Source: Chloroflexota bacterium (lineage in GTDB: Bacteria > Chloroflexota > UBA6077 > JACCZL01). From it: a stretch of 64,000 nt of DNA. Both the position numbers and the translations under genes were made by a program. Numbering within the stretch: the first letter of the stretch is position 1; each line of letters begins with the position of its first letter. The notes under the pieces were generated by a model. It saw nothing but the letters and a program-made list of their open reading frames with translations. It was not told where the DNA came from and did no database searches. Positions 36,703-46,067 of this stretch are shown piece after piece. The stretch is from positions 62,001-126,000 of the forward strand of contig JADLFM010000137.1 of assembly GCA_020845495.1 (NCBI GenBank), given 5' to 3'.

Positions 36703-38937
36703 GTGGCAGCACCCCACCTCGACGCTGACCCGTTCTTTCGGTATGGCCGTCGTATCTACGGCCGCAGGCACCTGGTCCTCGTCCTCTGGGTCGTGGTCGT
36801 CCTGGCAGCGCTGCCACTTGCACCACGTGCTGCACGCGCACTGTCGCCGGGCGGCTTCGGCAGTGCGTCGCTCGAGGCGGCCCAGGCGTCGCTGCTGATT
36901 CAGCGGTCGCTTGGCGAGAATCCGGCCGCGCTGCTCGTCATCTTCTACAGCCCGACCCTCCAGACCACCGACCCGGCCTACCTGGAGGCGGTCGAGGCGT
37001 CGCTGCGGGACGTCCGGAACACCGCTATCGTCGCGCACGTGACGACATACGCCGACAATCCGTCACAGGCCGCTCCAGACGGCCACACGGCCTACGCGAC
37101 GATCGGGCTGAAGACCCTACCGGAGCAATTCCGGGACATCGTGCCGAGCATCCAGGGCGCCTTACGTCCGAGCGGCCTGGAGATGACCGTTACGGGTGCC
37201 CCGCTGTTCTACAGCGACATCCAGGACGTCACCGAGCGCGATCTGCGGCGTGCCGAGATGATCTCGTTCCCGTTCGCGGCGCTGGCGCTGCTGCTGGTCT
37301 TCGGTACGCTCGTCGCCGCTGCCGTGCCGGCGGTCATCGGTGGGACGGCCGTCGCGATCACCCTGGCCGTCGTGGTGCTGCTGACGAACGTCACCGAGGT
37401 CTCGATCTTCGCGATGAGCCTGGTCAGTATGCTGGGCCTGGGCCTGGGCATCGACTACTCCCTGTTCATCGTGAGCCGCTTCCGCGAAGAGCTCCCTACT
37501 CACACCGTCGAAGACGCCGTCGGAGTGGCCGTAGCGACAGCCGGCAAGGCGGTGCTCTTCTCTGGCCTCACCGTCTTTATCGGGCTGCTCGGGCTGACGA
37601 CGTTCGAATACAACGCGCTGCGCTCGCTCGGCATCGCCGGCGCAGTCGTGGTCGCGCTCTCAGTCCTGGCCGCGATGACGCTCTTGCCCGCTCTCCTTGG
37701 GGTGCTGGGGCCGAAGATCGATGCGCTGCGAGTCCTCCCCGCCCGCCCACCCCGCAGCGGGCTCTGGCACGCCATCGCCGAGTGGGTGATGCGGAACGCC
37801 GGAGCGGTATTCGTCGCCGTCCTGGCGCTGCTGGTCGCACTCGGCGTGCCGTTCCTGCACGTCGACTTTGGCGCGCCAGATGCCTCGATCCTACCGAAGG
37901 ACGTGCAATCGCGGCGCGGCTTCGATCAGTTGCGGGCCGCCTATGGCGAAGGGGAGATGTCGCCGATTCTAATCGCCGTCACGGCACCGGGGTCGATCTA
38001 CGCTCCGGAACGGCTGACCGTGCTGCACGACCTCGTTGCGCGTATCGAGGCCGATCCGCGCGTCGAGCGGGTCGACAGCATCGTCAGCCTCGATCCGCGC
38101 CTCACCCTCGCGCAGCACCTGCTCATCTTCGCCGATCCTGCTCGGGTGCCCGATCCATACGCCCGGCAGTTGGCCGAGGCCACCACCCGTGAGCGGTTCA
38201 CGCTGGTCCGGGTCGTCAGCCGTTTCGGCCAGACCGACGACCGCTCGAAAGCACTCGTCCACGCGATTCGGAACACGCCTATCGGCGGCGATCTAAGCTT
38301 CCGGGTGGCCGGCGGTACGGCCGGCGTCATCGACTACTCTGAGGGGCTGTACCAGGGGTTCCCGCGCGCCCTGGCCTTCATCCTGCTCAGCACCTATCTC
38401 GTACTGCTCATCCTGTTCCGTTCGGTGATCCTGCCGCTCAAGGCACTGGTCATGAACACGCTCAGTATCCTGGCGAGCTACGGCGCGTTGGTCGTCGTCT
38501 TCCAGGACGGCGCATTGGCGAGCCTGCTCGGCTTCCAGCCGCTCGGGTTCATCGAGGCGTCGCTGCCGATCGTCATGTTCTGCGTGCTGTTCGGCCTGTC
38601 GATGGATTACGAGGTCTTCCTGCTCTCGCGAGTGAAGGAGGCGTACGACAGTGGCCACGACAACGCCCACAGCGTCGCGCTCGGATTGGAGCAGAGCGGG
38701 CGGCTCATCACCAGTGCGGCGGCCATCATCGTCCTGGTCAGCAGCAGTTTCGTGGCTGCCGACATCGTGTTGATCAAGGCGCTCGGGCTGGGCACGGCCA
38801 TCGCGGTCCTACTCGACGCAACGGTCGTGCGGGGGCTGCTGGTGCCAGCCGCTATGCAACTGCTGGGCGACTGGAACTGGTGGGCGCCGCGCGCCGTTCT
38901 GCGGCTGCTACCGGCTCGCCTGGGAGGCGCCCTGTGA
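36703..38937 (+). CDS. MMPL/RND-family transporter
   Basis: A 744-residue membrane protein with two MMPL halves, each with a helix, a large extracytoplasmic domain and five more helices. Diagnostic segments are GLGIDYSLFIVSRFREEL in the first half and GLSMDYEVFLLSRVKEAYD in the second, carrying the Asp-Tyr pair of proton relay in MmpL/HpnN proteins. Relatives export lipids, hopanoids or drugs using the proton gradient. The start is GTG 36703. The next gene overlaps the stop by four bases, suggesting a joint role in moving or altering a lipid. Confidence 0.9.
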   Translation: MAAPHLDADPFFRYGRRIYGRRHLVLVLWVVVVLAALPLAPRAARALSPGGFGSASLEAAQASLLIQRSLGENPAALLVIFYSPTLQTTDPAYLEAVEASLRDVRNTAIVAHVTTYADNPSQAAPDGHTAYATIGLKTLPEQFRDIVPSIQGALRPSGLEMTVTGAPLFYSDIQDVTERDLRRAEMISFPFAALALLLVFGTLVAAAVPAVIGGTAVAITLAVVVLLTNVTEVSIFAMSLVSMLGLGLGIDYSLFIVSRFREELPTHTVEDAVGVAVATAGKAVLFSGLTVFIGLLGLTTFEYNALRSLGIAGAVVVALSVLAAMTLLPALLGVLGPKIDALRVLPARPPRSGLWHAIAEWVMRNAGAVFVAVLALLVALGVPFLHVDFGAPDASILPKDVQSRRGFDQLRAAYGEGEMSPILIAVTAPGSIYAPERLTVLHDLVARIEADPRVERVDSIVSLDPRLTLAQHLLIFADPARVPDPYARQLAEATTRERFTLVRVVSRFGQTDDRSKALVHAIRNTPIGGDLSFRVAGGTAGVIDYSEGLYQGFPRALAFILLSTYLVLLILFRSVILPLKALVMNTLSILASYGALVVVFQDGALASLLGFQPLGFIEASLPIVMFCVLFGLSMDYEVFLLSRVKEAYDSGHDNAHSVALGLEQSGRLITSAAAIIVLVSSSFVAADIVLIKALGLGTAIAVLLDATVVRGLLVPAAMQLLGDWNWWAPRAVLRLLPARLGGAL

Positions 38938-40073
38938 GCGCGATCCGCCCGCTTCGAGGCTCAGGCTGGTGGCAGTGCAGGTCGAGTAGGGGTGTTCAAC
39001 AGTCCGCACGGCGGCCAGCACACCTGCTTCTGTCAGGTGCGGTCATCGGCCTCGTACTCCTGCTCGCCGGCTGCGATCTCCAACCCAGTACCGATCCGCT
39101 CCCGCCCGCGCCTGCCCCAACGCCGGTCGTGTACGCCCCAGTGACCTTCCCCAGAGACGAGGCGCCGCACCAAGACCTCACGGAGTGGTGGTACTACACC
39201 GGCCATCTGGAGGCGGCAGACGGCCGGCGCTGGGGCTTCGAGTACGTGACCTTCCAGGCGCTGCGCGGCACGCTGCCCCCCCTCTACCTCAGCCACTTCG
39301 CCGTGACTGATCACCAGCAGCGGCACTTCCAGTACGACCAGCGGCTCAGCCAGGGTGCACAGGAGCAGCCGCCCGAGGGGTTCTCGCTCCAACTTGGCGA
39401 CTGGGCGATGTCCGGGCAGCTTGGCCAGGATCAGCTTCGGGCCACAATGGCCAACTATGCGGTCGACCTCGCTCTCAGCACCGACCGTCCGCCGGTCCTC
39501 CACGAGGGCGGGCTGGTGAGCTTCGGCCCAGCCGGTGACTCTTACTACTACTCGCGCACCCGCATGGAGATTCGCGGCACGCTCGTCGACCACGGCGAGC
39601 AGATCCCGGTCACGGGCCTTGCCTGGTTCGACAAGCAATGGGGCAACTTCCTGGTGATGGGCGGCGGCTGGGACTGGTTCAGCCTCCAACTCGACGACGG
39701 TAGCGACGTGATGTTGAATCTCATCAAGGACGCCGAGGGGGTCATCCGGATCGCGTACGGCACCTATGTCTCACCGAACGGCGACGCACACCACATCGGC
39801 GGTGACCGCTTCGAGGTGTCTGTGCTCGACCACTGGACCAGTCCGCACACCGGTGCTACCTACCCTGCCGGCTGGCACGCCCAGGTGCGCGACCCCGCCA
39901 TCGACCTGACGATCCAACCGGTGCTGCCAGATCAAGAGCTCGACACCCGGGGAACCACCAACGTGATCTACTGGGAGGGCGAGAACACGGCGAGCGGCAC
40001 GCTGAACGGACAACCGGTGACTGGACGGGGATACGTCGAACTCGTGGGCTACGGCTCGGCTCCGCCGCGCTAA
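38934..40073 (+). CDS. CrtC/AttH-like lipocalin-fold lipoprotein
   Basis: 379 residues from GTG 38934, overlapping the MMPL stop (GTGA). A lipoprotein signal ends in LLLAGC with Cys47 as the acylation site. The mature protein shows the AttH/carotenoid hydratase CrtC lipocalin pattern: HQDLTEWWYYTGHLEA, FEYVTFQALRG, SYYYSRTRMEIRGTL and LAWFDKQWGNF. Family members bind or hydrate hydrophobic substrates. Coupling to an MMPL exporter suggests a lipid or isoprenoid substrate handed across the membrane; this is inference. A hairpin starts at its stop codon. Confidence 0.85.
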   Translation: MSAIRPLRGSGWWQCRSSRGVQQSARRPAHLLLSGAVIGLVLLLAGCDLQPSTDPLPPAPAPTPVVYAPVTFPRDEAPHQDLTEWWYYTGHLEAADGRRWGFEYVTFQALRGTLPPLYLSHFAVTDHQQRHFQYDQRLSQGAQEQPPEGFSLQLGDWAMSGQLGQDQLRATMANYAVDLALSTDRPPVLHEGGLVSFGPAGDSYYYSRTRMEIRGTLVDHGEQIPVTGLAWFDKQWGNFLVMGGGWDWFSLQLDDGSDVMLNLIKDAEGVIRIAYGTYVSPNGDAHHIGGDRFEVSVLDHWTSPHTGATYPAGWHAQVRDPAIDLTIQPVLPDQELDTRGTTNVIYWEGENTASGTLNGQPVTGRGYVELVGYGSAPPR

Positions 40074-40104
40074 GCCCCGTGCGCCCCGCCCTCACCACGG
40101 GGCT
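40073..40104. terminator. Bidirectional terminator candidate between convergent genes
   Basis: AGCCCCGTG (40073-40081) pairs perfectly with CACGGGGCT (40096-40104) around a 14-base loop. It lies exactly between two convergent genes. No T-run is present. Confidence 0.5.
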
Positions 40105-40118
40105 CAGGCGCAAGACCG

Positions 40119-40706
40119 TCAGTTGTAGTGGCCGGTCAGGGTGACGTAGCCGAGCTTCTCCAGTTCCCGGAACGTCAGCGCTCGGGTATCCGGACTACGC
40201 CACCAGTTGATCTTGCGCCAGGCGCCGTCCGGCGCGGCCCGGCCGACGAGCCGAATGCCGCTGTCCTGGTAGACACCCTGGAAGGTGAGCAGCGCCCGCT
40301 GGAGATGGTACGGGGACGTCACGAGAATCGCGCTGTGGAGCGCATGCGATTCCATTAGAGTCAGCGTGTTCACAGCGTTGCCGTACGTGTCGTCGCCAAG
40401 ATGGTCGACGAGGATGGCGCCGGGCGGCACCCCCTCGGCCACGGCCATCGTCCGCATGACCTCGGCATTCGAGTCGCTACCATCCCAGGTCGCCCCGGAG
40501 AAGATCAGCGTCGGTGCCCAGCCGGCGCGGAACAGGCGCACACCCTCACGGTAGCGCGCAAGTGCCTCGTCGCCGCTGATGACGATGATCGCGTCACTCG
40601 CGACGAGCCGTTGAGGCGGTCCTTCCAGGAGGAAGCCGGGGACGATCAGCGCCGCGATGGAGCCGACGATACCCACCAGCACGACGGAAACAGACCAGCG
40701 GACCAC
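40119..40706 (-). CDS. YdcF/DUF218-family protein with N-terminal membrane helix
   Basis: 195 residues from GTG 40706, with TCGGAGG upstream. An N-terminal membrane helix (about 4-27) is followed by a DUF218 domain: DAIIVISGDEALARYREGV, LIFSGATWD, VDHLGDDTYGNAVNT and ILVTSPYHLQRALL. DUF218 proteins such as SanA, ElyC and YdcF act on the cell envelope or bind SAM, with no settled reaction. It faces the outside of the membrane if the helix is an anchor. A TATACT -10 lies about 42 bases upstream. Confidence 0.85.
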   Translation of the reverse strand: MVRWSVSVVLVGIVGSIAALIVPGFLLEGPPQRLVASDAIIVISGDEALARYREGVRLFRAGWAPTLIFSGATWDGSDSNAEVMRTMAVAEGVPPGAILVDHLGDDTYGNAVNTLTLMESHALHSAILVTSPYHLQRALLTFQGVYQDSGIRLVGRAAPDGAWRKINWWRSPDTRALTFRELEKLGYVTLTGHYN

Positions 40707-40747
40707 GCGTCGAGTGCCTCCGAGGTACGCCTCCCGCCTGACGACCG

Positions 40748-40753
40748 AGTATA
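40748..40753 (-). promoter_or_regulatory. -10 element TATACT of the DUF218 gene
   Basis: TTTATACTCGG on the minus strand; transcription would start near 40741 and leave a leader of about 35 bases with a normal ribosome binding site. No good -35 is visible. Confidence 0.45.
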
Positions 40754-40856
40754 AATCGAGCGTCGCAACGGGCGCGAACGACGACCCGGCGCGTCGCTCT
40801 GGTGCACGTAGCCGGGCGCTATGGTCGCTCGTTAGAATCCACGGGGCTTCGCTGCC

Positions 40857-42947
40857 ATGATTTTCCCCGTGATCGGTGCGCTACGTCCTCGCGCGGGCCG
40901 GCGACGAGCCGTCGTCGTTGGCTGCCTCGTGCTCGTCATCGCGTTCCTCCGTCCGGCGCCCGCCGGCGCCCAGGCTGACCCGCCGATACCGACACCTCAG
41001 GTCGTCAACGTCGAGCTCGTCGGCCGGAGTGACCTGGGCAATCGAGCCCAATACGCTTCGGTCTGGGGGCATCGCTCGTTCGCATACGTCGGGTCGACGT
41101 TCACGCCGGCAGTCCCGGCCAGTTGTCGGGGGCGTGGCGTCACGATCGTGGATGTAGCGAATCCCGCGACGCCGACGCCTGTTGGCGCGCTCGCCGAGCG
41201 GCCAGGAACCACGGCCGAGGACGTGCAGGTGCTGACCGTCTTCACGCGCGCCTTCACTGGCGACCTGCTGGCGACCGGACTCTCGCGCTGCGGTCCGGAC
41301 GGTGTGGGTGGCCTGAGCCTCTGGGACGTGACCGACCCGCGCCAGCCGGCCGAGCTTGGGTTTGTGGATACGGGTGCAGGACCGGCCGGAATTCACGAAG
41401 TTCGCCTGTTCCGACGCGGCACTCAGACCATCGCGGTGGTGACCGTGCCCGGTTCCGAGGCGCTCGATCCGGCCCGCCAGGGCGACGTGCGGATCGTCGA
41501 CGTCACCGATCCGCGTGCCCCGACTCAGCTTGCAGACTGGGGCATTCGCCGCACACTCGGCCTCGATCCACGTCCTACCCAGGGCCAGGGCCAGGATGCT
41601 GAGATGACGGCGCAGGGGGTGACGGTCAGCCCGGACGGACTGCGGGCGTTCGTCTCCTACTGGGATGGCGGCGTGGTGATTCTCGACCTGACCGACCTCC
41701 GCAATCCGCGCTTCCTCGGCCGCACCCGCTACACGGCTGACGCCGACGGCAATGCCTCCTCAGTGACGGTCACACGCGGCGACCGTCTGCTCGTCGTGGC
41801 GAACGACGATCCCGCCATCACCGCGAGCGGAATCGTCGCGACGACGGCCGCGGGCGAGACGTTCCTGCGCGCCGCCTACAGTGGCACCAGCCGGCTGAGC
41901 TCGGCGGCCACGGCGATCAAAGCGCCAGCCGTGCTCGAAGGGCGCGCCTGCCCCGAGCGCTTCAATCCAGAGACCGGCGCCACCGAGCCTGCCGACCCGT
42001 TGCCGGTCGATCCAGACGGCCGCGTCGTCGCGGTCGAGGCGGGTGGATGCCCCAGTCTCGACAAGGTGCTGCGCGTGCAGGGGCGCGGTGCAACAGCCGT
42101 ACTCATCCTCGATGGCGACGGCGCGCTCGCACCTGGAGCCGGCGACGCTCGTCAGGTCACTATTCCGGTGGCGGTCATCGGGCAGGAGGGCGCCGAGCAA
42201 TTGCGGACGATACTCGGGTCTGGCGACACCAGTATCAGCCTCGCGCCCACCCCGCCCACGCAGGACGATTGGGGCGGGCTTCAACTCTGGGACACGGCCA
42301 ATCCTGGCCGCCCGATCTTGCTGGCGACGTTCAAGACTGATGACGCTCAGGTCAGCCCCACGGCGGCCTCAGGTTCCGGGGTCTACGCCGCGCATCAGGT
42401 GGCGGCGCTCGGCGACCGCCTCTATGCGGCCTGGTACGCCGATGGCCTGCGCGTCCTCGACATCTCCGATCCGACGCAGCCACGCGAAGTCGGCGCCTTC
42501 GTTCCATCGGGCGTGCTGGACGCGTCGACCGGTGAGATACAGCCGCCGGCCGTCTGGGGCGTCTACCCACGTGGCGATATCGTCCTGATTAGCGACCAGC
42601 GGAGCGGCCTGTACCTGCTACGGGACCGGCCGGCTGACCTGCGCCCGCCGCCCGCGATCCCGACTGCGACTCCGACGACGTCGCCCACCGTGACGCCGCC
42701 CGCTCAGATCCCGGCCGGCGCCCCTTCGGCAACGCCAACGGCGACGTCGGTAGCTCCCTCGACCCTCCCGACCGCTGGAACGCCCACGTCGACGACCACA
42801 CCCACGTCGACGGCCACACCCGCGTCGACGGTTACGTCCACTGTGACGTCGACCCCCGCCGCGACGCCCTCTGCGACACCGGCCCCCACTGGACCCTCAC
42901 CGGCGACAAGCACCACCACTCCAACCACAACGCCCGCCAGCCGCTGA
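40857..42947 (+). CDS. Secreted LVIVD-repeat (beta-propeller-like) protein with inserted PA domain and Thr/Pro-rich tail
   Basis: 696 residues from ATG 40857, with a signal peptide (about 1-40, ending AGAQA). LVIVD-type repeats of the form GVTIVDVANPATPTPVG, LSLWDVTDPRQPAELG, VRIVDVTDPRAPTQLAD, VVILDLTDLRNPRFLG and LRVLDISDPTQPREVG make a propeller. Between two repeats (about 325-475) lies a protease-associated-like domain with TAVLILDGDGA and IPVAVIGQEGAEQL. The last 95 residues are a low-complexity Thr/Pro/Ser/Ala stalk with no sorting signal. A surface or extracellular binding role is likely. A TAGAAT -10 lies at 40833-40838. Confidence 0.8.
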   Translation: MIFPVIGALRPRAGRRRAVVVGCLVLVIAFLRPAPAGAQADPPIPTPQVVNVELVGRSDLGNRAQYASVWGHRSFAYVGSTFTPAVPASCRGRGVTIVDVANPATPTPVGALAERPGTTAEDVQVLTVFTRAFTGDLLATGLSRCGPDGVGGLSLWDVTDPRQPAELGFVDTGAGPAGIHEVRLFRRGTQTIAVVTVPGSEALDPARQGDVRIVDVTDPRAPTQLADWGIRRTLGLDPRPTQGQGQDAEMTAQGVTVSPDGLRAFVSYWDGGVVILDLTDLRNPRFLGRTRYTADADGNASSVTVTRGDRLLVVANDDPAITASGIVATTAAGETFLRAAYSGTSRLSSAATAIKAPAVLEGRACPERFNPETGATEPADPLPVDPDGRVVAVEAGGCPSLDKVLRVQGRGATAVLILDGDGALAPGAGDARQVTIPVAVIGQEGAEQLRTILGSGDTSISLAPTPPTQDDWGGLQLWDTANPGRPILLATFKTDDAQVSPTAASGSGVYAAHQVAALGDRLYAAWYADGLRVLDISDPTQPREVGAFVPSGVLDASTGEIQPPAVWGVYPRGDIVLISDQRSGLYLLRDRPADLRPPPAIPTATPTTSPTVTPPAQIPAGAPSATPTATSVAPSTLPTAGTPTSTTTPTSTATPASTVTSTVTSTPAATPSATPAPTGPSPATSTTTPTTTPASR
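42783..42836. repeat. 18-bp tandem repeat in the Thr/Pro tail
   Basis: Three copies of an 18-bp unit based on CCCACGTCGACGRCCACA at 42783-42800, 42801-42818 and 42819-42836; the third copy has diverged. They encode the PTSTTT/PTSTAT/PASTVT stalk repeats. Confidence 0.85.
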
Positions 42948-42968
42948 CCGAGCCAGCCTGCCGGTCAG
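42944..42968. terminator. Hairpin made from both stop codons of convergent genes
   Basis: CTGACCG (42944-42950) and CGGTCAG (42962-42968) form a perfect seven-pair stem with an 11-base loop. The two stop codons (TGA at 42945-42947 and its counterpart at 42967-42965) sit within the arms. It fills the 17-base gap between the genes, so it could end both transcripts. Confidence 0.45.
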
Positions 42969-44707
42969 ATCTCGGGAGCAGGCACGGGCCGAGCCCGCTC
43001 CGACTCGAGTGCACGTCGGTAGAAGGCGGCACGGCGGCCAGCCATGATCGACTGAACCTCCATGCCGCTCATGCCGTAACGTCGGAGGGTGTGCCGAATA
43101 ACCTCCACGCCGGCCTCAAACTCCGGCTGGACGACGTCCGTTGCGCCGGCCCGCAGGAGCCGCTGAAGCTGCGTGGCGTCGAACGCGCGGGCGACGATGC
43201 TCAGTCGCGGATGTTGCTGGCGCGCACGCTCGGTCGTGAGCAGGACCGTCCGGATATCGGGCATCAATACGGCCAGCACTGCCGCCCGATCGAGATTCGC
43301 CTGCGCCAGGACGATCGGGTTCGAGGCATCGCCGTAGATGGCTGGCACGCCCCGCTTTCGAAGCTCGTGGACGATGCGTGGGTCGTACTCGATGACGAGA
43401 TAGCGGAAGCCTCGGCGGTCGAGCGCATCGACCAACTCTTCCGCCACCCGCCCAAAGCCGCATATCACGGTGTGGCGCCGAAGCCCCTCAGCCTGCGGGT
43501 CGGCCATCGGAGGCTCGTCTACGCCCAGGTGCAGGAATGGCACCCGCTCGAGCCAGCGAATCAGCGACGGAGCAACGAAGTCATGCAGCGCCGGCGACAA
43601 GATGATGCTCGCCACTGCGCCGGCCAGCATCAGACTAAACACTGCCGACGAGACAACACCGAGGTTCGCTCCGACGCGCGCGAGCAGGAACGAGAACTCG
43701 GCTGACTGCGCGAGCGTCACGCCCGTCAAGACCGAGACGGCAATCGGGTAGCCGGCCAGCCGGGTGATCCCCGTGACCATCGCACCTTTGACGACCACGA
43801 TCGACGCGATGGTCAACAAGAGCAGTGGCCACTGTGTCACGACGACCGCCGGATCGATCAGCATGCCGACCGAGACGAAGAACAGCCCGGCGAAGATATC
43901 TCGAAGCGGCACGACCTCAGCCAGGATCTGATGCGATAGGTCAGACTCGCCCACCACGACCCCGGCGACGAACGCACCGAGCGCCACCGACAGTCCGAAA
44001 AACGAGGAGACGTAGGCCATCCCAAGCGCGACCGCGGCGACCATGACGATGAAAAGCTCACGGTTCTGGAGCCGAGCTACCCGCTCGAAGAATGGCGGGA
44101 AGATACGCGCCCCGAGGATCGCCATGAGCGCGAGGAACGCCGCCGCCTTGCCGACCGACCAGAGGAGATCCAGCACTAATCCGCCGCCGCCACTCGCAAG
44201 GGCCGAGAGGATCACGACGAGCAAAATCGTGCTCGTGTCCTGCACCGACGCCCAGGCCAGTCCGATGCGGCCGTGGTTCGAATCGGCCTCCCCGCGCTCG
44301 CCGAGCACCTTACCGAGGACGATGGTGGACGAGTTGGATAGGACGGACCCGAAGAACAGCGCTTCGAGCGGCGGCCATCCCACTGCCAGCCCGATCCCGA
44401 ACCCCAGCCCGATGGTCGCGAGAACCTGGATCGAGCCGCCGACGAGCGCGATCCTGCCGACACGCAGAAGATCCGGCAGCGACAACTCCACGCCGATCGC
44501 GAACATCAGGAAGATGACGCCGATGTCCGCGAGCGCCTCGACAGCGCTCAAATCTCCGACGAAGCCGGGAGTGAACGGACTGATGACGGCCCCTGCCGCG
44601 ATATACCCAAGAATGACTGACTGGCCTAACCGCGCCGCCACGAGCGACCCGATAAACGCCACTCCCAGCGCGAGGACGAGGTTGTCCAGGAGGCCAGAGT
44701 GCCCCAT
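42965..44707 (-). CDS. Kef-type cation:proton antiporter with TrkA-N domain (CPA2 family)
   Basis: A 580-residue protein. Twelve to thirteen helices form a Na_H_Exchanger domain, with GYIAAGAVISPFTPG, DIGVIFLMFAIGVELSL and GLFFVSVGMLIDP as CPA2 landmarks. A cytoplasmic TrkA-N/RCK domain begins at HTVICGFGRVAEELVDAL (about residue 415) and has NAD-binding residues and the YLVIEYDP acidic residue. A shorter C-terminal segment includes the GATDVVQPEFEAGVEVI pattern. It likely exchanges K+ or Na+ for protons under nucleotide control. The start ATG 44707 has little ribosome binding signal. Confidence 0.93.
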   Translation of the reverse strand: MGHSGLLDNLVLALGVAFIGSLVAARLGQSVILGYIAAGAVISPFTPGFVGDLSAVEALADIGVIFLMFAIGVELSLPDLLRVGRIALVGGSIQVLATIGLGFGIGLAVGWPPLEALFFGSVLSNSSTIVLGKVLGERGEADSNHGRIGLAWASVQDTSTILLVVILSALASGGGGLVLDLLWSVGKAAAFLALMAILGARIFPPFFERVARLQNRELFIVMVAAVALGMAYVSSFFGLSVALGAFVAGVVVGESDLSHQILAEVVPLRDIFAGLFFVSVGMLIDPAVVVTQWPLLLLTIASIVVVKGAMVTGITRLAGYPIAVSVLTGVTLAQSAEFSFLLARVGANLGVVSSAVFSLMLAGAVASIILSPALHDFVAPSLIRWLERVPFLHLGVDEPPMADPQAEGLRRHTVICGFGRVAEELVDALDRRGFRYLVIEYDPRIVHELRKRGVPAIYGDASNPIVLAQANLDRAAVLAVLMPDIRTVLLTTERARQQHPRLSIVARAFDATQLQRLLRAGATDVVQPEFEAGVEVIRHTLRRYGMSGMEVQSIMAGRRAAFYRRALESERARPVPAPEI

Positions 44708-45191
44708 CCTAGGTTGAGTTCACCTTCACGGCGTCTCTCACGTCGCTTGTCGTGCTCCTGTCGCTCGATGCACGTGCGGGGTAGTCGACCTCAGGATGGG
44801 CCAATCGAGGCGCCGTCACCCGCTTCGCCCGCCACTGACCCTCGCGGCCATGACTCGGCGAGCCAGGCCGATGGCGGTCAACTCCACCGTGCCACACGTC
44901 CGGTCGCAAACGCTGACAACTGCCGCGGCGAGGACGGTCGGCCTATCACTGCGCTGTACATTGAGGAGGTTCAGGCCCGCCGACCGCTGAGACGTGGCGA
45001 GACAGAACGCGCCTTCACGTCATCTGCCCACGGCACCAGTATCCTGTCGAACGGAGCGGCCGCCTGCTCGTTTATACCATCTCAGGACTGACTCGTCTCG
45101 CCAGTCAGTTCGTGAGTACGAGTTGCCGGCGATGCGCCGCTCGGCCCGCCACACCAACTGCCACGGCTTCGCGGTGACACGCGCCCGACGG
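44708..45191. other. Intergenic region upstream of the antiporter gene
   Basis: 484 bases between the antiporter (start side) and cbiX (end side), both on the minus strand. I see no credible gene. A six-pair hairpin ACTGAC/GTCAGT near 45090-45113 is present. I searched by eye for a c-di-AMP riboswitch, which often controls potassium transporters, and found no match. Confidence 0.45.
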
Positions 45192-46067
45192 CTACGACGT
45201 TCGAGTAGCGTCGTGTGACAGGCTGGCACGGCCCTCGGCCACGGCCCCGCACGACGGCCGTCCGCAGACCGCCAGGACAGTATCCCGACCATGTCCTCCG
45301 TCGAGACCCTCGCGAGCCTTCCGTTCGAGGAGGTCGAGGAGGCGAGGGTGCAGTCCCATGTGCATTGAACGAGCCAGCGGCAGGCCGGGATGCGCTGCTT
45401 GCGCCTCTGCGAGTCGCGTGTCGATGCGTCGCAGTAGGACGCCGGTGTTCAGGAAGTAGGGCACCACGGCAATCCGACGTGCGCCCAGGCGCAAGCACCG
45501 CTCGACGCCCGCCTGAACGGTCGGCTCAGTCAGGCTCACCCAGGCCGTTTCGACGAGAGCAAAGCGCTGATGCTCGCGCTCCCAGAGCAGGCGCGCCGCC
45601 TTACAGAGGTCCCCGTTTGCATCCGGGTCTGACGTGCCTGCACCCACCAGCAGCACGGCCGCCGGACCATCGACCTCCGGCAACGAGGCGAGCGCTTCGC
45701 CCGCTCGGTCCGCGACTACGTCGAGAAGTTCGTCGGCCGCTCCGAGCGGCGGCAGCAGGTCGAGCTCCGCGCCCCTCAGGTGAGCGCGGGCCTCTTGAAG
45801 CTCGGTTGGCAGGTCCTCGCGAACGTGGCCCGCAGGGAACAGGAAGAACGGCAGCGCCACCACCTGCTGCGCGCCGGCGGCGAGGCAGCGGCGCCAACCC
45901 TCCTGAATCGACGGCAACTCCGCGTCATCTGGGAACTCGAGCACCGAGAAGACTACCCGCTCTTCGGGGAGCCGGCTGGCGAGAGCATCGCGAATCCGAA
46001 TGTACTCGGCGCGCGCCTCGGCGTTGCGGCTGCCGTGAGCCATCAAGAGGAGAGCCTGATCGGTCAT
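45192..46067 (-). CDS. cbiX: Sirohydrochlorin chelatase, CbiX/SirB type, two-domain
   Basis: CbiX-type enzymes insert cobalt (cobalamin) or iron (siroheme) into sirohydrochlorin. The 291-residue protein from ATG 46067 has two CbiX domains. The first starts with LLLMAHGSRNAEA, whose histidine is catalytic, and contains LPFFLFPAGHVREDLP. The second contains AGTSDPDANGDLCKAARLLWE and VVPYFLNTGVLLRRI. The C-terminus carries an extra VCGRPSCG motif (C-x4-C). Which metal is used cannot be decided. No other cobalamin or siroheme gene is adjacent. Confidence 0.88.
   Translation of the reverse strand: MTDQALLLMAHGSRNAEARAEYIRIRDALASRLPEERVVFSVLEFPDDAELPSIQEGWRRCLAAGAQQVVALPFFLFPAGHVREDLPTELQEARAHLRGAELDLLPPLGAADELLDVVADRAGEALASLPEVDGPAAVLLVGAGTSDPDANGDLCKAARLLWEREHQRFALVETAWVSLTEPTVQAGVERCLRLGARRIAVVPYFLNTGVLLRRIDTRLAEAQAAHPGLPLARSMHMGLHPRLLDLLERKAREGLDGGHGRDTVLAVCGRPSCGAVAEGRASLSHDATRTS

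Noticed and set aside
44708..45191. c-di-AMP riboswitch upstream of the Kef-type antiporter
   Set aside because: No match to the conserved core was found, despite the expected functional context.
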